Assembly: GCA_002490995.1 (NCBI GenBank)
Contig: DKVC01000173.1
Span: forward strand, 1 to 16,296
DNA from: Lachnospiraceae bacterium UBA7188
GTDB taxonomy: Bacteria > Bacillota > Clostridia > Lachnospirales > Lachnospiraceae
DNA: 16,296 nucleotides
Direction of reading: 5' to 3'
A model generated the notes under the pieces. That model was not told the origin of the DNA, did not search any database, and saw only the letters and a program-made list of their open reading frames with translations. Below are positions 8,170-16,296 of this stretch, one piece after another. How positions within the stretch are numbered: the stretch's first letter is position 1; every line of letters starts with the position of its first letter. The position numbers and the translations under genes are program-made.

Positions 8170-11100
8170 GCGCTTCCAGTCAATTCCTTACCGTAGGAAC
8201 TGTCGGAAAATAACCGCTGCAACTTCTTTAGGAAAAAGCCTTGAAATGCAAGAAAAATTGCAACAAACCTGCAGCGGTTATCTGTAGACACTTCCTTACT
8301 ATAGAGGCAACGGCCTGCGGTGACAGAAGTATGGCAGTTTATAGAAAAATACAGGCAGGAATGTTTATGGGGGCAGCAGCACGGTTACGGCAGGCGGGAT
8401 TTCGGCTGCCTGCAGGAAGCCAGGTATGTGGCAGCTGGTATGTGACAGAGGACCGGGGGCAGGAGAAAATGGCGCACCGGCAGAGAGCGAGGATTTATGT
8501 ACCGTATATTGAAAATAGAAGGAAGGGCCAGGAGAGCGGAGTTTGAAACGGTTCACGGGACGATCCAGACCCCTGTGTTTATGAATGTGGGTACCGTAGG
8601 CGCCATTAAGGGGGCGGTGGCTACTTCCGATCTGGAACAGATCAGGACCCAGGTGGAGCTTTCCAATACCTATCATCTCCATGTGCGTCCCGGTGACCAT
8701 GTCATCAGGCAGCTTGGCGGTCTCCACAAATTCATGTCCTGGAATAAGCCCATATTGACGGATTCGGGGGGATTTCAGGTATTTTCCCTGGCAGGTCTCC
8801 GGAAGATCAAGGAGGAAGGGGTCTATTTCAATTCTCATATCGATGGGCGCCATATTTTCATGGGGCCCGAGGAAAGCATGCAGATTCAGTCCAATCTGGC
8901 TTCCACCATTGCCATGGCATTTGACGAATGCGCGCCCAGCAGGGCGGACAGAAAATATGTGCAGGCATCCGTGGACCGCACATTCAGGTGGCTGCAGCGG
9001 TGCAGGAAGGAGATGGCGCGGCTCAATGGCCTGGAAGATACCCTCAATCCTCATCAGCTGCTTTTCGGTATCAATCAGGGAGCAGTGTATCCGGACATCA
9101 GGATTGAACATGCGAAACGGATATCGGAGCTGGGACTGGATGGCTATGCGGTGGGCGGCCTGGCTGTCGGGGAGACCCACGAGGAAATGTATCATATCCT
9201 GGATGAGGTGGTGCCTTTCCTGCCCCAGGATAAGCCCATTTACCTGATGGGGGTGGGGACTCCGGCGAATATTCTGGAAGGGGTGGAGCGGGGGATAGAC
9301 TTCTTCGACTGCGTATACCCTACCAGGAATGGCAGACACGGCCACCTGTATACCAATCATGGCAGGATCAATCTGTTTAACGCGAAATATGAGCTGGATG
9401 AACGGCCCATTGAAGAGGGATGCGGCTGTCCTGCCTGCAGGCGCTACTCCAGGGCGTATATCCGGCATCTTTTAAAGGCAAAGGAGATGCTGGGCATGCG
9501 TCTGTGCGTGCTTCACAATCTCTATTTCTACAATACCATGATGGAAGAGATCCGGGATGCGCTGGACAGAGGAAACTTTGCGGCGTATAAGCGTCAGAAG
9601 CTGGAAGGGATGACACAGCATATCTCATGATTCCTCCCGGAGGGCCGGCGGAGACTCCTTGAAGAAAAGTGATTAAAAATCTACAGGAAAGAAAAAACAG
9701 AAAAAGAGCGGTCAGACTTGACACTGCTCTTTTTTTATGCTATAACTGTATTAAGATATTTAATACACTTATTACTTTTCAGACACTATGAGAGAGGAAG
9801 GAACATGATTTTGTTGGATTATCGGGATAAACGCCCTATCTATGAACAGGTGGTGGAAAAACTGGAGCGCCTGATTGTAAGCGGCGGGCTGGAGCCTCTG
9901 ACCAAGATGCCCAGCGTGCGCAGCCTGGCCATGGAACTGTCCGTAAACCCCAATACCGTACAGCGCGCTTACGCCCAGCTGGAGCAGGACGGCTATCTCT
10001 ATACGGTATCCGGAAGAGGAAGCTTTGTGACTGCGGAGAACGAGTGGAGGGAGAACAAGCAGGGCAAGGTGCTGCGGGAATGGAAAAATGTCACTCTTCA
10101 GGCCAGGGAAGCCGGGCTTTCCAGAGAGCGGCTGGGAGAAGAACTGCAGCGGATATATGAGGGAGAGGATGGATAAGGACTCGGCAGGTATAAACTTGGA
10201 AACAAAACAGAGCCAGGAGGACATTATGATAGAAATTCAAAATGTAAGCAAAAGCTTCGGCGAAGTGAAGGCCGTGGACGGCATCACCGCCAGAATAGAG
10301 GAAGGACATGTATTCGGTCTTATCGGAACCAACGGTGCCGGAAAATCCACTTTGATGCGTCTGATGTGCGGCGTGATGAAGCCTGACGAGGGGAAGATAG
10401 CCGTGGATGGCACTTTGGTGTACGACAATCCGGAAGCGAAATCCCGTATATTTTATATTTCCGATGACCAGTATTTTTTCAAAAGCGGGACACCGAAGGA
10501 CATGCTCCATCTTTACCGAACCTACTATCCGTCCTTTGACGCGGATAAATGGAAGGAGCTGATGGGGAAATTCGGGCTGGATACCGGCCGGAAAATCAAT
10601 ACCTTTTCCAAGGGAATGAAGAAACAGCTCTCCGTCATCTGCGGAATCTGCGCGAACACAAAATATCTGTTCTGCGACGAAACCTTTGACGGGCTGGATC
10701 CGGTGATGCGTCAGGCTGTGAAGACCGTGTTTATCAGGGAGATAGAGACGCGGGGGCTTACTCCGGTTATCGCCTCCCACAATTTGAGGGAGCTGGAGGA
10801 TATCTGCGAATATGTGGGGCTGCTCCACAAGGGCGGGATCCTCTTTGAGAAAGACATTGATGAGATGAAGCTGAATATCCAGAAAATCCAGTGTGTGATT
10901 AAGGACGAAACAGAGCTGTGTCAGGTGAAGGAGGGACTGGAGATTCTGACCATGGAAAACAGGGGGACACTGTACACCTTTACGGCAAGAGGGCTGCGGG
11001 AAGGCGTGGAAGCGTTTATGGAACAGCTAAATCCCGTCTTCTACGAACTGCTGCCCCTGTCCCTGGAGGAAATATTCATCAGCGAAACGGAGGTAAAGGG

Positions 11101-14100
11101 TTATGACGTCAAAGCACTTATTCTTTAAAGCCATGAAGGAGGACATCCGCCATAAGCTTTGGATGGTTGCCCTTTCCGTCCTGGGGAATTTTCTGATCCT
11201 GACGGTGGGATGGATGATATGGAGAAGCAATTCGCTGAGCTACTGGGGCGGCTCGGAAGGGCTGATGCAGCATGGAGATGCCAGAGTAATTGTGGGATTC
11301 CAGGAGGAGACAGCCGGCTTCTTCGGTGCGTATCTGGTGACGGGCGGAGGGATTATTGCCATAGCCGGGGCCATTATCACGGGACTGTTCAGTTTCCGCT
11401 ATCTGTTTCATAAAAATATGGTGGATACCTGCCATAGTCTTCCTGTCAAACGGGATACACTGTATGGCGTAAAATACATTAACGGAATTTTAATATGGCT
11501 TATTCCGTTCCTTGTGAGCGTGCTGCTTACCTTTGTCATGGCATGCGGCCTGCTGTGGCAGATAGAGGGAGGATGCTGGATTTCGGATATGGTGACAGAG
11601 ATGGCTTTCAATCTGTTTTTCCTTACAGTTGTCTATCTGCTGGTATACCATGTGACGCTGGTTGCGGTGATGCTCAGCGGCAATATACTGAATACGCTGG
11701 TCTCCATGATGATACTGGGATTTGCAGTGGTAGTGTTTTACGGGCTGTGCGTTGCATGTTTTGACGGCTATATGGGAACTTATTACATGCCGTCCGTGGA
11801 GCTGGGGACAGCGGCATACGGCTCACCGCTTTTTTCCGCGCCGTATCTTCTGGTGCTTCGGATGGACGAGGCAAACCTGTGGGAGGTATGGAAAGCAATC
11901 CTGATGAATGCCGGGGTGACGGCGGTGCTGGGAGCAGGCTCATGGCTTCTGTACCGGAACCGGGCCTCGGAGGCGGCGGAACAGGGAATCTGGAACAGGA
12001 CGGTGGCCTTTATATTCCGGGCAGTTCTGGGTGTGGCAGCCGGCATGTGCGGATGGGGATTATTTGTGATGCTGGTGTCGGATTCCAGGGCGTTAGGATG
12101 GGGGATATTTGGGGCGGTTCTTGTGGGGCTGTGTACCTTTGGGGTGCTGGACATCATTTTTCAGATGGACTTCAAGGCTTTTTTTGCGCACAGGATTCAG
12201 ATGGCGGGTACCGTGGCATTTTCGCTGTTAGTCTGCTTTGCGTTTTACTGGGACTGGTTCGGGTATGATACACGCCTGCCGGAGCCGGAAGAGATAGCGG
12301 AGCTTGCCCTTTACGACATGAACCTGGCAAATTACCAGCAATTTCAGGGAAAATCGGACAGCGAATTATTCGAAAGCATGCACTATCAGGACAGGCAGGC
12401 TATCTATGCGTTTCTGGAGCGTATGGTGGAGCATGAGCAGGAGGAGGGGTATCAGGGAGACCTGGAACGGGTAGGGGTGAAAGTTACCCTCGACAGCGGC
12501 AGGAGCTACTACCGTTATTACTGGATGCGGGAAGAGGATCAGGAGGTGGTATGGCCTGTCCTGACAAGCGAAGCATATCTGGAAAGCGCTTATCTGATAG
12601 ACAGTGAGATTCTGGACGGAGATACCAGTTTAAGCCTTCATATGGGGGGAGGGACCTGTTATGAGGGGAAAATCACGCCGGAAATACGTTCCGCTTTGGA
12701 AGTATATAATCAGGAGATATTGGAAGAACCGGACAGGGCGCTGCTGAAAGAGGGCAGGCTGGCTGCGGAGATAGTACTCAGAACTTATTATAAGGAAGCC
12801 AGGGGGGTATCCAGATGGACGGAAGTATACATGGAGATATATGATTCCATGGAGCGTACTCTGGAGGCATTGCGCGCGGCGGGATTTGAATCACCTGACG
12901 TGGAGGAACTGGGGATCCAATGTTTTGTGCTGAGTCTGGACTGTGACGGGAACACGGCGCCTGAGGAACGTGTGGCGATGGCGAGAGAGCTTTACGGTGT
13001 TCCCGGGCAGACGGAGGGAAGCGAAGCCACGGGAACGGAACAGGGCGGTGCCGGAGCAGCAGGTGTGGAATCGCCGGGGGCGTCGGAAGCCGGAACAGAA
13101 GGCATGGAAGCGTCGGAGGTGCCGGAAGCCGGAGTAGCAGGCATGGAAGCGTCGGAGGGCGGTTTTGAAGGCACAGAAGCGGCAATGCCGGTGGAAGCTG
13201 TGTCAGAAGTCTATACCGAGGACAGGATTGTGGACAGATGCTCGATACAGATTACAGACAGAGAAGAGATGGAAGAGCTGCTGGGGCTTCTCAGCTTTAG
13301 CGGGAGCATATATTCTCAAAGTATATTTGAGAAAGACTTTGTCAATGTGATGAGCATCATGGAGGACGGCAGTGTCAGGGACTGGTACCTCCCTGTGGGA
13401 GCCCTGCCGGAAAAATATATTCTCAGATTCGGAAAATAGTGGAAATGATAAACGACAGGCGCCGGAATGTGGAAAACAGCTGTAAATGGAGGCATTTTTG
13501 GAGGAAGAACTATAAAAACCTGATGGATAGTGTTGAATCTTACGGACAAATCTGTTACAATACAGGTTAGGTTTTGATAGACAGACCGCAGAAAGGTATG
13601 AAGAGTCGTGAAGATAATCGATAAGATAATTGGTACACACAGCCAGCGGGAGGTGAAGCGTATCCTTCCCCTGGCAGATAAGGTGGAAAGCCTGCGCCCT
13701 CAGATGCAGGCTCTGTCCGACGAGGAACTGAAAGGGAAAACAGCCGAGTTTAAAAAGAGGCTGTCGGAGGGGGAGACTTTGGATGACCTGCTGCCTGAGG
13801 CTTATGCCACAGTGCGTGAGGCGGCGAAAAGAGTATTGAACATGGAGCATTTCCGTGTACAGATCATCGGCGGTATCATTATGCATCAGGGGCGTATCGC
13901 AGAGATGCGTACCGGTGAAGGTAAGACACTTGTGGCTACATTGCCGTCTTATTTAAATGCTCTGGAAGGAAAGGGCGTACATGTGGTCACGGTCAATGAC
14001 TATCTGGCAAAGCGTGACGCGGAGTGGATGGGCCAGATTCATGAATTCCTGGGCCTGACAGTGGGCGTCGTCCTGAACAGCATGAATTCCGAAGAACGTC

Positions 14101-16296
14101 AGAAAGCATATCAGTGCGATATCACCTATGTGACCAACAACGAATTAGGCTTTGACTACCTGCGCGACAATATGGTCATCTACAAGGAACAGCTGGTTCT
14201 GCGGGGGATGCATTTCTGTATTATTGATGAGGTGGACTCAGTATTGATTGACGAAGCCAGGACACCGCTTATCATTTCCGGCCAGAGCGGTAAATCCACT
14301 GCCCTGTACGAAATGTGCGACCTGCTGGCGCGCAGGATGCACCGGGGCGAGGATGTGCAGGAGCTGACCAAGATGGATGCCATCATGGGCGTGGTGCAGG
14401 AGGAGACAGGGGACTTTATCGTCAACGAGAAGGATAAGGTTATCAACCTCACCGAGGCAGGCGTGAAGAAGGTGGAGGATTTCTTCCATATCCAGAACTT
14501 TGCGGATGCCGAGAACCTGGATATACAGCATAATATCATTCTGGCGCTCCGCGCCCACAATCTGATGTTCCGGGATCAGGACTATGTGGTGAAGGATGAC
14601 CAGGTGCTGATTGTAGACAGCTTTACCGGACGTATCATGCCCGGGCGGCGTTATTCCGACGGCCTGCATCAGGCAATCGAGGCGAAGGAGCATGTGAAGG
14701 TAAAGCGGGAGAGCAAGACACTGGCCACCATTACCTTCCAGAATTTCTTCAATTTATTTGAGAAAAAATGCGGCATGACCGGTACGGCCCTGACGGAGGA
14801 GAAGGAATTCCGGGAGATTTACGGCATGGATGTGGTGGAGATTCCCACCAATGTGCCTGTACAGCGTATTGACCATCAGGATGCGGTATATAAAACAAAA
14901 AAGGAAAAGCTGGCGGCCATCGTAGAGGCTGTGGAAGAAGCCCACGCAAAAGGACAGCCGGTTTTGGTGGGTACCATTACCATTGAAGCCAGTGAGGAGC
15001 TGAGCAGACTGCTGACCAGGCATGGTATCAAGCACAAGGTACTGAACGCGAAGTTCCATGAACTGGAGGCAGAGATTGTGGCGGATGCCGGTATTCACGG
15101 CGCGGTTACCATTGCCACCAACATGGCAGGCCGTGGTACGGACATCAAGCTGGACGAGGAATCCAGGGCGGCAGGCGGTCTGAAGATCATCGGTACGGAG
15201 CGCCATGAATCCAGGCGTATCGACAATCAGCTGCGCGGACGTTCCGGACGTCAGGGAGACCCCGGCGAGTCCAAGTTCTACATTTCTCTGGAGGATGATC
15301 TGATGAGGCTGTTCGGCTCCGAACGTCTGATTAAGATGTTCAATGCCATGGGTGTACCGGAGGGACAGGAAATCGAGCACAAGATGCTTACCAACGCCAT
15401 AGAGTCTGCCCAGAAGAAGATAGAGAACAATAACTTCGGCATCCGTAAAAACGTATTGGAGTATGACCGGGTTATGAGCGAGCAGCGTGAGATTATCTAT
15501 GAAGAGCGTCTCAGAGTCTTGAACGGTGAGAGCATGAGAGACTTTATTTACAAGATGATCACGGACATTACGGAGAATTGTGTGGATATCAGCATCAATG
15601 ATGACGCCGAAGTGGACGAGTGGAATTTCAACGAGCTGAATACGCTGCTGCTCCCCACGATTCCCCTGCAGCCGGTTACCCCTGAGCGTGTGGTGAAGCC
15701 CAAAAAGAACAGCCTGAAGCAGCAGCTGAAGGAAGAAGCCGTGAAGCTTTACGAGAATAAGGAAGCGGAATTCCCCAATGCGGAGACCATCCGTGAGATA
15801 GAGCGCGTCATCCTGCTGAAGGTTATCGACAGAAAGTGGAATGACCACATCGACGATATGGAGCAGCTTCGTCAGGGTATCGGCCTTCAGGCTTACGGCC
15901 AGCGTGACCCTCTGGTGGAGTACAAGATGAGCGGCTATGCCATGTTTGACGAGATGACCCAGAACATTAAGGAAGAGACTGTCCGCATGCTGTTCCGCGT
16001 CAAGGTGGAGCAGAAGGTAGAACGCGAACAGGTAGCCAAGGTAACCGGTACCAACAAGGACGATTCCGTGGCGAAAGCGCCCGCTAAGAGAAGCAGTGAC
16101 AAAATATATCCCAATGATCCCTGTCCCTGCGGAAGCGGCAAGAAATACAAGCAGTGCTGCGGAAGAAAGGCGTAGGGTGTGTAACTGTTAACAGGTCTGA
16201 AGGAATAGAAAGAAGGTGACGTTAATTGGTAGAATTAGATCAGATGAAGACAGAAATCCTGTCATATGAAACTCCATTAGCGGAAGTGAGGGATTC

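Overview
The window looks like a chromosomal segment from an anaerobic Firmicute of the Lachnospiraceae type. This rests on the secA-prfB gene order, a DUF1292 protein, a YtrA-type GntR regulator with its ABC transporter, strong AGGAGG ribosome sites, use of GTG and TTG starts, and moderate GC with many low-complexity Gly/Ala/Glu/Cys stretches. No database search was possible, so the family-level assignment is inference. I see no rRNA, tRNA, CRISPR array, phage or insertion sequence.

Layout: (1) 104-2239, a UvrD/Rep-type DNA helicase (+), converging with a 1-nt gap on a DUF1292 acidic protein (-, 2241-2558). (2) 2559-2851, a divergent promoter region with phased A-tracts, then a GlgX/isoamylase-like GH13 protein (2852-4720) whose three catalytic carboxylates all appear to be replaced. 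Its 3' end has been duplicated in tandem (4700-4801). (3) 4866-5462, a very cysteine-rich protein with 12-residue GCGCED repeats and its own promoter. (4) 5463-5771, a noncoding stretch with a large hairpin, a good promoter and a structured 5' leader feeding a beta-propeller lactonase (5772-6821). (5) 6844-7020, three tandem 57-bp repeats in front of aroC (7066-8169). (6) 8170-8496, a gene-free stretch with a 12-bp inverted repeat, then tgt (8497-9630). (7) 9701-9767, a compact switch in which the terminator after tgt contains the -35 box of the next promoter, followed by a perfect dyad operator. It drives a three-gene operon: GntR/YtrA regulator, ABC ATPase and a large ABC permease (9805-13439). 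(8) 13533-16175, secA with a good promoter and a GTG start, then the first 23 codons of prfB (16226 to the window end).

How the parts work together: secA, prfB, aroC and tgt are housekeeping genes for protein export, translation termination, chorismate supply and queuosine tRNA modification. The YtrA-ABC unit is a self-regulated transporter of the kind often induced by envelope stress. The least understood parts are the catalytically degenerate GH13 protein, the adjacent Cys-rich repeat protein, and the lactonase leader, which has the fold logic of a cis-regulatory RNA but does not match a riboswitch class I can name.
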